6,570 nucleotides of DNA, from positions 1-6,570 of the forward strand of contig WQUH01000079.1 of assembly GCA_009782165.1 (NCBI GenBank). Reading direction: 5' to 3'. A program made the position numbers and the translations under genes. The notes below the pieces were generated by a model, which was not told where the DNA came from, made no database searches, and saw only the letters and a list, made by a program, of their open reading frames with translations. This document shows, piece after piece, positions 1 to 6,468 of the stretch. The DNA comes from Pseudomonadota bacterium. Lineage in GTDB: Bacteria > Desulfobacterota > Desulfobulbia > Desulfobulbales > Desulfobulbaceae. The number at the start of each line of letters is the position of its first letter. Positions within the stretch are counted from its first letter, which is position 1.

Positions 1-488
1 GTGCTGCCTTTGAGTTTTTCCAGTCCGTGCGCCAGGGCCGGCAGCACCACCTCGAGGTTTTCTTCCGCTGCCCGGCGGCTGCCGGGCAGGTTGAGGATCA
101 GGCAGCCGCCCCGGATACCGGCGATGCCGCGCGACCAGATCGCCCGCCCGGTCTTCCGCAGACTGGCTGCCCGCATGGCCTCGGCCACCCCCGGCACTTC
201 GCGCTCGATCACCGCCCTGGTGGCCTCCGGGGTCCGGTCGCTCGGGGCCACGCCTGTCCCGCCGGTGGTGACGATCAGATCGAGCCCCAATGCATCCGCC
301 CAGGTCTTCAGGGTCTGCTCGATCAGCTCCTGCCGGTCGGGCAGGAGCTGATACTCGACCACATCGAACCCTTCGCCCCGCAGCATCTCCCGGATGCGGG
401 GGCCGCTGGTGTCCTCGCGCTCGCCGCGCGCCCCCTTGTCGCTCAGGGTCAGCACGCCGCAGCGGCAGGCGCAGGCAAGGCCGGCCAT
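1..488 (-). CDS. mogA: Molybdopterin adenylyltransferase, MogA/MoaB family (3' end cut by window edge)
   Basis: By family knowledge this enzyme activates molybdopterin by adenylation before molybdenum insertion, a late cytoplasmic step of molybdenum-cofactor synthesis. The window holds 162 codons plus two bases with no stop. MogA/MoaB proteins are usually about 160-180 residues, so little of the C-terminus should be missing. Visible motifs are LTLSDKG (13-19), EDTSGP (25-30), the nucleotide/pterin-binding TTGGTG (74-79), APSDRTPEAT (81-90), EVPG (97-100) and NLPGS (133-137). The ATG overlaps the stop of the upstream EF-G gene by one base (TAATG), and GAGG in the last EF-G codons lies 4 nt before it, so translational coupling is likely. 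The N-terminus is unusual in carrying Cys at 6, 8 and 10. MogA and MoaB cannot be separated with certainty from sequence alone, and a CinA-like protein would be longer. Confidence 0.9.
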   Translation of the reverse strand, partial: MAGLACACRCGVLTLSDKGARGEREDTSGPRIREMLRGEGFDVVEYQLLPDRQELIEQTLKTWADALGLDLIVTTGGTGVAPSDRTPEATRAVIEREVPGVAEAMRAASLRKTGRAIWSRGIAGIRGGCLILNLPGSRRAAEENLEVVLPALAHGLEKLKGS

Positions 489-2551
489 TATTCCTCGTCC
501 TGCGCCTTGTATCCGGCGATGATCTTCTCGGCGATCTGGCCGGGCACTTCCTCGTAGTGGGAAAACTTGGTCAGAAAGGTGCCGCGGCCGCCGGTCATCG
601 AGGTGAGATCAAGGGCGTAGAGCAGGATCTCGGACTGAGGCACATGGGCGTTGACCACCTCGTATTTGTCGGTCGAGTCCATGCCGAGCACCCGGCCGCG
701 CCGGCTGTTGAGATCGCCCATGACATCGCCGACGAAATCCTTGGGCACCCGCACCTCCACCTCCATGATCGGTTCGAGCAGAATCGGGTTCGCCTGCACC
801 ACCCCTTTTTTGAAGGCCAGCGATCCCGCCACCTTGAACGCCATTTCCGAGGAATCGACCGTATGGTAGGAGCCATCGATCAGGCTGACCTTGAGATCGA
901 CAAAGGGATAGCCGGCGATGACGCCGCGGTCCATGGCCTCGAGAATGCCCTTCTCCACCGCCGGGCGGTACTGCTGGGGAATGACGCCGCCGACGATTTT
1001 GTCGAGAAACTGGAAATGCTCGCCGCGGGGCAGCGGCTCCATTTCAATGGTGCAGTCGCCGAACTGCCCCCGGCCGCCGGATTGTTTTTTGTGTCTGCCC
1101 TGGACCGTGACCTTGCCTTTCAGGGTCTCGCGATAGGGGATGCGCGGAGGACGCAGCTCCATTTCCACCCCGAATTTGCGTTTGATCTTCTCGCCGACCA
1201 CTTCGAGATGCACCTGGCCGACCCCGGAAATGAGCGTCTCGTGGGTCTGCTGTTCGCGGGTGAGTTTCAAGGTCAGATCTTCGTCGAGCAAACGGGTGAT
1301 GGAGGAAAAAAGTTTTTCCTCATCGCCCTTCTTGGCGCTGACCGCGTAGGCGATCACCGGCGGCAGGGGTTCGGCCATCGGGTAGACGGTCTGGTTGGCC
1401 TCGTCGCACAGCGTGTCGCCGGTGGTGGTCTCCTTGAGTTTGGCCACCGCCACCACCATGCCGGGCACGGCCTGCTCCACCGGCTTCTGCTCCTTGCCGG
1501 CCATGACGAAAAGCTGGCCGAACCGTTCAGATGCGCCCTTGGAGGCGTTGTAGAACGAGTCGCCCTTGAGGGTGCCGGAGAAGACCCGGAAAATGGTCAG
1601 ACGTCCGGCAAACGGATCGGCCATGGTCTTGAAAACCAGGGCCGAGAACGGCGCATCGGCGGTTCCGGGCCGCTCGACCCCATCCTTGGTTTTGGGGTTG
1701 ACGCCAACCCGGACCGGCCGCCGGTCGGGCGAGGGCAGGAAGTTGACGATGGCGTCGAGCACCACCGAGGAGCCCTTGTTGCCGAGCGAGGCGCAGGCGC
1801 AGACCGGGGCGATCTTGGCCTCCTCGATGGCCCTGGACAGGCCGGTTTTCAGATCCTCTTCGCTCAGGGCGCCGTCTTCGAGGAATTTTTCGATCAGCTC
1901 GTCGTCGGCTTCGGCCACGTTTTCCATCAACGACTCGCGCATCTCGGCCACCTCTTCGGCCATGTCCGCCGGAACCGGCGCCGACTCGACCTTGCCGTCG
2001 GCGAACAGCAGGGCCTTGTCGGCCATGATGTCGACCACGCCCTTGAACTGATCTTCGGCGCCGATGGGCAGATAGAGCACCACCGGATTGAGGCCGGTGG
2101 CCTTCTTGATGCCGTCGACCGTCTTCTGGAAATTCGCCCGTTCCCGATCCATCTTGGTGACGCAGATCAGGCAGGGCAACTTGTGTTCCTTGATCAGATC
2201 GACGAATTTTTCGGTCTGCGGCCGCACGCCCATGACCGCGCCGACGGTGAGGATGGCGCTGTCCGCCACCTGGGCGGCGAAGCGGGTTTCGTTGAAAAAG
2301 TTGTCGTCACCGGGGGTGTCGATGAGGTAGACGTCGTTTTTCTGCCAGGTCAGTTGGTTGAAGGCCGCGCCGATGGAGATCTTGCGTTTGATCTCCTCCG
2401 GTTCGAAATCCATGGAAGAGGAACCGTCATCCACCTTGCCCAGCCGCTTCAGGGAACCGGCGGTAAAGAGAAGGGCTTCGGCAAGCGAGGTTTTACCGCT
2501 GTTGCCATGGCCGAGAAAAACCACATTCCTGATGTGCTGTACGTCCTGCAT
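488..2551 (-). CDS. fusA: Elongation factor G, EF-G-like paralogue (FusA2 type)
   Basis: A 687-residue translational GTPase with the full EF-G domain order, close to the usual 690-700 residues. Canonical EF-G moves tRNA and mRNA through the ribosome. G domain: P-loop GHGNSGKT (14-21), switch I around EEIKRKISIG (52-61) with Ser59 where Thr is usual, G3 DTPGDDNF (78-85), G4 TKMD (132-135, usually NKMD) and G5 CASLGNKG (253-260). Domain II begins near 300, and domain III contains SGVGQVHLEV (442-451). Domain IV keeps QSGGRGQFGD (490-499) and the tip motif GSYH with His563. Domain V runs from about 594 and includes LNSRRGRVLGMD (614-625). The histidine that normally follows DTPG is Asp82. These departures fit the EF-G-like paralogue group rather than the main fusA, and no rpsL/rpsG/tuf genes are adjacent. 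The ATG at 2551 is chosen because GGAGG lies 5 nt before it. An in-frame TTG at 2572 would add seven residues but has no such site. First gene of an operon with mogA. Confidence 0.93.
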   Translation of the reverse strand: MQDVQHIRNVVFLGHGNSGKTSLAEALLFTAGSLKRLGKVDDGSSSMDFEPEEIKRKISIGAAFNQLTWQKNDVYLIDTPGDDNFFNETRFAAQVADSAILTVGAVMGVRPQTEKFVDLIKEHKLPCLICVTKMDRERANFQKTVDGIKKATGLNPVVLYLPIGAEDQFKGVVDIMADKALLFADGKVESAPVPADMAEEVAEMRESLMENVAEADDELIEKFLEDGALSEEDLKTGLSRAIEEAKIAPVCACASLGNKGSSVVLDAIVNFLPSPDRRPVRVGVNPKTKDGVERPGTADAPFSALVFKTMADPFAGRLTIFRVFSGTLKGDSFYNASKGASERFGQLFVMAGKEQKPVEQAVPGMVVAVAKLKETTTGDTLCDEANQTVYPMAEPLPPVIAYAVSAKKGDEEKLFSSITRLLDEDLTLKLTREQQTHETLISGVGQVHLEVVGEKIKRKFGVEMELRPPRIPYRETLKGKVTVQGRHKKQSGGRGQFGDCTIEMEPLPRGEHFQFLDKIVGGVIPQQYRPAVEKGILEAMDRGVIAGYPFVDLKVSLIDGSYHTVDSSEMAFKVAGSLAFKKGVVQANPILLEPIMEVEVRVPKDFVGDVMGDLNSRRGRVLGMDSTDKYEVVNAHVPQSEILLYALDLTSMTGGRGTFLTKFSHYEEVPGQIAEKIIAGYKAQDEE

Positions 2552-2556
2552 GAAGT

Positions 2557-2561
2557 CCTCC
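2557..2561 (-). promoter_or_regulatory. Ribosome binding site of the EF-G gene
   Basis: GGAGG on the minus strand, 5 nt before the ATG at 2551. It decides this start over the in-frame TTG at 2572. Confidence 0.85.
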
Positions 2562-2603
2562 AGTGAGTGCAACGGTTGTATCGATGTTCACGGTCAGTTT
2601 GAT

Positions 2604-2629
2604 CGTTCCCGCCGCCTGCCGCGGGAACG
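2604..2629 (-). repeat. Perfect inverted repeat (hairpin) in the EF-G leader
   Basis: Arms CGTTCCCGC (2604-2612) and GCGGGAACG (2621-2629) are exact reverse complements around an 8-nt loop, giving a 9-bp GC-rich stem about 50 nt upstream of the EF-G start codon. There is no T run on either strand after it, so it is better read as a leader stem or protein-binding dyad than as a terminator. Confidence 0.6.
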
Positions 2630-2703
2630 GCATGTGAAGCCCGCAACGCAATGGTTCGTGAGGCTGACGCGGGTTTCCGCCGCCGGCTGACCGCGAGTTT
2701 GGC

Positions 2704-2749
2704 CCTGCCGCCCGAAAAGGCAGAAAAGCCCTCGCTCTTTCGCGGCAGG
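2704..2749 (-). repeat. Long imperfect hairpin near the 5' end of the EF-G leader
   Basis: Outer arms CCTGCCG (2704-2710) and CGGCAGG (2743-2749) pair perfectly. After a 2-nt bulge, CGAAA (2713-2717) pairs with TTTCG (2738-2742), and GGC (2719-2721) can pair with GCC (2728-2730) around an A-rich loop. The stem begins about 30 nt after the predicted transcription start. Confidence 0.45.
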
Positions 2750-2785
2750 CATGGTAACCATCTGGTCCGCACCAACGAGCCCTTC

Positions 2786-2815
2786 GTTATATTCGTATTA
2801 AGATTGCAAAGTCAA
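2786..2815 (-). promoter_or_regulatory. Sigma70-type promoter of the EF-G/mogA operon
   Basis: On the minus strand, -35 TTGACT (2815-2810, 5 of 6 consensus bases) and -10 TATAAC (2791-2786, 5 of 6) are 18 bp apart, in the only AT-rich patch of the divergent region. Expected transcription start is near 2779. Confidence 0.7.
2788..2793 (+). promoter_or_regulatory. Possible -10 element for murJ
   Basis: TATATT matches TATAAT at five of six positions and lies 52 bp before the murJ ATG. No good -35 is found at 16-18 bp spacing, so this is tentative. It overlaps the -10 of the opposing EF-G promoter, so the two could not be occupied together. Confidence 0.25.
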
Positions 2816-2845
2816 GCGATAACCTGCTGAAACACTGAACGAGCG

Positions 2846-4453
2846 ATGGCCGCCGAACCAGCAGCGCAACCTGCCCAATCCACCGGAAAAATCGCCCGCT
2901 CCGCCGGCGCGGTCGCCGTTGCCGTCATGTGCAGCCGGGTGCTCGGCCTCGTCCGGGAACAGGTCTTTGCCGGTCTGTTCGGCGCCGGTTTTACCTTCGA
3001 CGCCTTTGTGGTCGCCTTCCGCATCCCCAACCTCCTGCGCGATCTCTTTGCCGAAGGGGCGCTCTCGGCCGCCTTTGTCACCGTGTTCACCGACTACAGC
3101 GCCAACCGGGGCGCCGAGGCCACCTGGCGGCTCGCCAGCAATGTCATGGTGTTTTTCGCCCTGCTGATCAGCGTCCTCACCCTGGCCGGCATCTACTGGG
3201 CCGAGCCGATCGTCAGCCTGCTGGCCCCGGATTTCGCGCTGATCCCCGGCAAGACCGAGCTGACCGTCCAGCTCTCCCGGATCATGATGCCCTTTTTGCT
3301 CTGCGTCTCGCTGGCAGCGGTGGTGATGGGCATCCTCAACACCAGGGGCCGGTTTTTCGTGCCGGCGATGTCCTCCACCTTTTTCAACATCGGCTCGATT
3401 GTCGGCGGCCTGTCCCTGGCCGTGCTCTTTCCCCGCTTCGGCCAGCCGGCCATTGCCGGCATGGCCTGGGGCACGCTCATCGGCGGCATCCTCCAACTCC
3501 TGATGCAGATGCCGACCCTGTTCAAGGTCGGCTTTCGCTTCCGGTTTTCCTGCAACCCGCTCGATCCGGGGCTGCGGCGCATCCTCCTGCTCATGCTGCC
3601 GGCCGTCATCGGCCTGTCGGCCACCCAGATCAACATCTTCGTCAACACCAACTTCGCCGCCTCCTGCGCCGAAGGTTCGGTCTCCTGGCTCAACTACGCC
3701 TTCCGCCTGGTCCAGTTGCCGATCGGCGTGTTCGGCGTGGCATTGTCGATCGCGGTGATGCCGATTCTGGCCCAGCAGGCGGCGCAAAAGGATCGTGCCA
3801 GTCTCAAACAGACCTTCACCTCCTCGCTGGTGCTGGTCTTCGCCCTGGCCGTTCCCGCCACCGCCGGTCTGATGCTGCTTGCCCGGCCGATCATCCGCCT
3901 GATCTTCGAACACGGCGTGTTCACCGCCGCCGACACCATCCAGACCGCCGATGCCCTCGCCTACTACGCCATCGGCCTCTTCGCCTATTCGGCGATCAAG
4001 GTGATGGTGCCGGTGTTCTACGCCATCAACAACACCCGGTATCCGGTGATCGGCAGCTTTCTCGGGGTGGCGGCCAACATCGGCATCATCCTCCTGGTGA
4101 TCGACGGCCTCCAGCACCGGGGCATCGCACTCTCCACCTCCTGCGCCATGATCCTCAACTTTTTCTTTTTGGGTATCGTGCTCTATTGGAAGCTGGACGG
4201 CTATCCGCTGGGCTATCTGCTGCGGGGACTGAGCAAAATCGCGGCCGCCACCGGCCTGATGTGCGGCGGGATCTGGGGACTGGCGCACCTGCTCGCCCCC
4301 TGGCAGCAGGGAACGGTGCCGGCGCAGATCGGGGCACTGACCGTGCTGATCGGGGTGGCGGTGGCCATCTATGTTGCCGGACTGCAAGCCCTGCGGCTGC
4401 CGGAATTCACCCTGCTGACCGGCAAATTGGTTCAGCGTTTGCGCAAATCGTAG
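2846..4453 (+). CDS. murJ: Lipid II flippase MurJ (MviN family)
   Basis: Inner-membrane transporter that moves lipid II, the peptidoglycan precursor, to the outer face of the membrane. It has 535 residues against 511 in E. coli, the difference being partly a 13-residue Ala/Gln-rich N-terminal extension. Hydrophobic segments run through most of the protein, consistent with about 14 membrane helices. The family signature SRVLGLVRE (30-38) and the block DAFVVAFRIPNLLRDLFAEG (52-71) are clear. Residues matching E. coli functional positions are present: Arg31 (R18), Arg37 (R24), Asp52 (D39), Arg65 (R52) and Arg287 in YAFRL (R270). The ATG at 2846 is the only plausible start, since an in-frame TGA lies at 2828 and no alternative start occurs before codon 28. 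Its Shine-Dalgarno is weak (GAG two bases upstream). It appears monocistronic, and its last 22 bases overlap the end of convergent rsmE. Confidence 0.96.
   Translation: MAAEPAAQPAQSTGKIARSAGAVAVAVMCSRVLGLVREQVFAGLFGAGFTFDAFVVAFRIPNLLRDLFAEGALSAAFVTVFTDYSANRGAEATWRLASNVMVFFALLISVLTLAGIYWAEPIVSLLAPDFALIPGKTELTVQLSRIMMPFLLCVSLAAVVMGILNTRGRFFVPAMSSTFFNIGSIVGGLSLAVLFPRFGQPAIAGMAWGTLIGGILQLLMQMPTLFKVGFRFRFSCNPLDPGLRRILLLMLPAVIGLSATQINIFVNTNFAASCAEGSVSWLNYAFRLVQLPIGVFGVALSIAVMPILAQQAAQKDRASLKQTFTSSLVLVFALAVPATAGLMLLARPIIRLIFEHGVFTAADTIQTADALAYYAIGLFAYSAIKVMVPVFYAINNTRYPVIGSFLGVAANIGIILLVIDGLQHRGIALSTSCAMILNFFFLGIVLYWKLDGYPLGYLLRGLSKIAAATGLMCGGIWGLAHLLAPWQQGTVPAQIGALTVLIGVAVAIYVAGLQALRLPEFTLLTGKLVQRLRKS
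4432..4453. other. Convergent 3' overlap of murJ and rsmE with a palindrome
   Basis: The murJ stop (TAG 4451-4453) and the rsmE stop (TGA, 4434-4432 on minus) lie inside each other's coding sequence. Between them TTTGCGCAAA (4438-4447) is a perfect 10-bp palindrome, so both strands encode Leu-Arg-Lys in frame just before their stops. There is no terminator-like stem with a T run between the genes. Confidence 0.9.
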
Positions 4454-5169
4454 AGAAGGTGCAACTGGGCGAGCAGGCTGACCACCGCCGTATCGACATG
4501 GAGGATGCGGCTGCCCATGCTGAACCCGTGGAAACCGCGCGCAAGGAATTGGTCGAGTTCGTAGTCGGACCACCCGCCTTCGGGACCGACCGCGAGCAGC
4601 AGGCGCTGGCCGGGCTGACCGGACAGCGGCAGGCCGGCCATGACGCCTGCTGCCCCGGGGTGGGCAATCAGCCCCTGACCGGCGAGGGTGGGCACGACAT
4701 CTTCGATGAAGGGTTTGAACTGGTGATGGAGGGCGACCTCGGGCAGCCAGGTGTCCATGGCCTGTTCCATGCCTTCCAGGAGCAGGGCGCGGATCTTGTC
4801 CGGGGCCAGGACCGGGCTGTGGAAAAAGGATTTCTCGACCCGGCGCGAGCGGATGAGATGAAAGCGCCGCACGCCCAGCACCGTGGCCTGCTTGAGGATG
4901 CGCTGGAGCATGATCGGCCGGGGCAGGGCCAGAATCAGTTCGACATGCAGGCCGCAGACCGCCTTTTGCGTAAGCTCCACCGCCAGCCGCACGGTTTCGC
5001 CTTCGATCGCCGTCACCCGGCCGCTGCCCAGCAGGCCGTCGATCACCCCCAACCGCACCGTATCGCCGGTCCGCACCTTGAGCACCCGCAGCAGATGTTC
5101 GGCCCGGCGGCCGGCGATGCGCGCCTCGCCCCGGTCCAGCTCGGCGGGATCGAGCAGCAGCAGATTCAA
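4432..5169 (-). CDS. rsmE: 16S rRNA (uracil(1498)-N3)-methyltransferase RsmE
   Basis: SPOUT-class enzyme that by family knowledge methylates U1498 of 16S rRNA in the 30S subunit, using S-adenosylmethionine. It has 245 residues, normal for the family. The N-terminal PUA-like region holds AEHLLRVLKVRTGD (23-36), and the C-terminal knotted SAM-binding domain holds GPEGG (195-199) followed by GSRILHVDTA (219-228). The usual signature reads RILRxET, so His224 and Asp226 depart from it. The EQ motif is EQAMDTWLPE (135-144), lacking the arginine common there. The start is TTG at 5169, preceded by AGAGG with 6 nt spacing. Reading further upstream would enter lysA. It lies 10 nt after the lysA stop, so it is probably cotranscribed with it. 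Its end overlaps murJ. Confidence 0.92.
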   Translation of the reverse strand: MNLLLLDPAELDRGEARIAGRRAEHLLRVLKVRTGDTVRLGVIDGLLGSGRVTAIEGETVRLAVELTQKAVCGLHVELILALPRPIMLQRILKQATVLGVRRFHLIRSRRVEKSFFHSPVLAPDKIRALLLEGMEQAMDTWLPEVALHHQFKPFIEDVVPTLAGQGLIAHPGAAGVMAGLPLSGQPGQRLLLAVGPEGGWSDYELDQFLARGFHGFSMGSRILHVDTAVVSLLAQLHLLYDLRKR

Positions 5170-5175
5170 GCAAGA

Positions 5176-5180
5176 CCTCT
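5176..5180 (-). promoter_or_regulatory. Ribosome binding site of rsmE, touching the lysA stop
   Basis: AGAGG begins on the last base of the lysA TGA and lies 6 nt before the TTG start at 5169. It supports the TTG start and coupled translation of lysA and rsmE. Confidence 0.65.
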
Positions 5181-6439
5181 CACAGCCGCAGGATCTTTTC
5201 CTCAAACCGCAGGGTGGCGAAATAATCCTCGACCTGTTCGGCGCGGCGGATGAGCCGCACCGTGCCGTCCTGGCCCAACAGCAGTTCCTGGGGCCGGAGC
5301 TTGCCGTTGTAGTTGAAGCCCATGGCGAGGCCGTGGGCCCCGGAATCCTGGATGACGAGGAGGTCGCCGTCGGCGATGACCGGCAGCTCCCGCTGAATGG
5401 CGAACTTGTCGTTGTTCTCGCACAGCGAACCCACCACGTCCACCACTTCGGTCCCGGCGGCGGCATCCTTGCCCAGCACCTCGATATGGTGGTAGGCGTT
5501 GTAGAGGGCCGGCCGCATCAGGGCCGACATGCAGGCGTCGACGCCGATGTAGGTGCGGTAGATGTCCTTGCGGTTGATGGCCCTGGTCGCCAGAACCCCG
5601 TGCGGGCCGGTCATGTAGCGGCCGCTCTCCATCAGCAGGGCCGGGCAGGCGCCGTTGCGCTCCCTGAACCCGGCGAACAGGGCGGTGATCTCCTCGCCCA
5701 TGGCCTGGATGTTCAGGGGCTCGACTCCCGGCAGGTAGGGAATGCCCAGGCCGCCGCCGATATTGATGAATTCGAACTCGATGCCCAGCGCCGCCTGGAT
5801 GGTTTCCGCCAGGTCCAGCAGCATGGCCGCCGTCTGGACCATATACCTATAGTTGAGTTCATTGGAGGCCAGCATGGTGTGGAGGCCGAACCGCTTCGCC
5901 CCCCTGGCCTGGGCCTGCCGGTAGGCTTCGACGATCTGGTCGTGGCTGACCCCGTACTTGGCCTCCTCCGGCTTGCCGATGATGGCGTTGCCCTGGCGGC
6001 GCGCGCCGGGATTGTAGCGGAAGCAGATCAACTCCGGCATCTGCGGCACCTTGTCGATCAGGCTGATGTCGTCCAGGTTGAGGATGCAGCCGCCATCGGC
6101 CGCCGCTGCCTCGAAATCTGCCTGACTGGTGTTGTTGGAGGTGAACATGATCGCCTCGCCGCGCGCCCCCAGACTCCGGGCCAGCATCAGCTCGGGCGCC
6201 GAACTGCAATCGAAGCCGAAGCCCATGTCCTGCATCAGGGCCATGATCGCGGGATTGGGCAGGGCCTTGACCGCGTAGTATTCGCGAAACACCGGAATCC
6301 CGGCAAAGGCCGCCTTGAGCCGGCGGCCGGTCTCGCGGATGCCCGCCTCGTCGTACACATGGAAGGGGGTGCCGTAATGGGCCGCGATGGCCGGCAGGTG
6401 CGGGAAAAGACGTTCTTTGAAGGCTGGGGACATCGGCAT
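5180..6439 (-). CDS. lysA: Diaminopimelate decarboxylase
   Basis: PLP-dependent fold-III decarboxylase converting meso-diaminopimelate to L-lysine, the last step of lysine synthesis, in the cytoplasm. It has 419 residues, typical for LysA. PLP is expected on Lys58 in YYAVKALPNP (54-63). The phosphate-binding loop is INIGGGLGIPY (225-235), and the Arg motif is ESGR (271-274). The active-site motif contributed across the dimer is GSLCENNDKFA (337-347) with Cys340 and Glu341. The C-terminal GAHGLAMGFNYNGKLRP (367-383) matches the usual GA..SM..YN..PRP pattern. The strand that usually reads HIGS is HTMLAS (187-192), a variant also expected in some anaerobe LysA proteins (from memory, not checked). 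ATG at 6439 is chosen because GAGG (6448-6451) lies 8 nt before it. A second ATG two codons later is too far from the site. First gene of a lysA-rsmE unit with its own promoter. A related arginine/ornithine or carboxynorspermidine decarboxylase is less likely given the Cys-Glu motif. Confidence 0.92.
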   Translation of the reverse strand: MPMSPAFKERLFPHLPAIAAHYGTPFHVYDEAGIRETGRRLKAAFAGIPVFREYYAVKALPNPAIMALMQDMGFGFDCSSAPELMLARSLGARGEAIMFTSNNTSQADFEAAAADGGCILNLDDISLIDKVPQMPELICFRYNPGARRQGNAIIGKPEEAKYGVSHDQIVEAYRQAQARGAKRFGLHTMLASNELNYRYMVQTAAMLLDLAETIQAALGIEFEFINIGGGLGIPYLPGVEPLNIQAMGEEITALFAGFRERNGACPALLMESGRYMTGPHGVLATRAINRKDIYRTYIGVDACMSALMRPALYNAYHHIEVLGKDAAAGTEVVDVVGSLCENNDKFAIQRELPVIADGDLLVIQDSGAHGLAMGFNYNGKLRPQELLLGQDGTVRLIRRAEQVEDYFATLRFEEKILRL

Positions 6440-6452
6440 GGGGTCTACCTCG

Positions 6453-6468
6453 TGTGATTCTGTGATTC
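6453..6468. repeat. Tandem 8-bp direct repeat in the lysA leader
   Basis: TGTGATTC occurs twice back to back (plus strand), between the predicted lysA start site and its ribosome binding site. Copy number two only, so it could be a chance or slippage duplication. Confidence 0.7.

Larger units (their letters stand above)
2552..2779 (-). promoter_or_regulatory. Structured 5' leader of the EF-G/mogA operon
   Basis: From the predicted start site (about 2779) to the EF-G ATG the leader is about 228 nt, long for a housekeeping gene. It contains an extended imperfect stem at 2704-2749, a 9-bp perfect hairpin at 2604-2629, a GGCTGAC direct repeat (2662-2668 and 2685-2691) and the small stem GCGG-AAAC-CCGC (2669-2680). 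Neither main hairpin is followed by a U tract, so neither is a classical terminator. I do not recognise a known riboswitch. A 52-55 codon reading frame (2594-2752, or from 2761) lies inside it but has no good ribosome binding site. The leader could be regulatory RNA or ordinary GC-rich sequence. Confidence 0.4.

Noticed and set aside
290..2566. 758-codon open frame antisense to the EF-G gene
   Set aside because: His/Gly/Arg-rich low-complexity translation with no recognisable domain, exactly opposite a well-conserved EF-G gene. Long antisense frames are expected in GC-rich DNA.
2552..2572. TTG at 2572 as the EF-G start
   Set aside because: It would add seven residues outside the conserved region and bury the excellent GGAGG site that serves the ATG at 2551.
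2604..2629. Rho-independent terminator in the divergent region
   Set aside because: Perfect stem but no T run on either strand, and it lies between divergent genes where no transcript needs to end.
2594..2752. Possible 52-codon leader peptide upstream of EF-G
   Set aside because: No convincing ribosome binding site, no regulatory codon run, and Arg-rich composition typical of random GC-rich frames. A longer GTG-started frame (to 2775) overlaps the EF-G gene in another frame and is equally unconvincing.
2798..5173. 791-codon frame antisense to murJ and running through rsmE in another frame
   Set aside because: Composition is that of a GC-rich shadow (Arg, Gly, Ala, Asp, His), with no family features. 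It conflicts with the clear murJ and rsmE.
2929..5253. 774-codon plus-strand frame overlapping murJ and rsmE
   Set aside because: Out-of-frame reading of murJ continuing antisense to rsmE; no conserved motif.
4883..6457. 524-codon plus-strand frame antisense to lysA
   Set aside because: Opposite a confident lysA; composition of a shadow frame.
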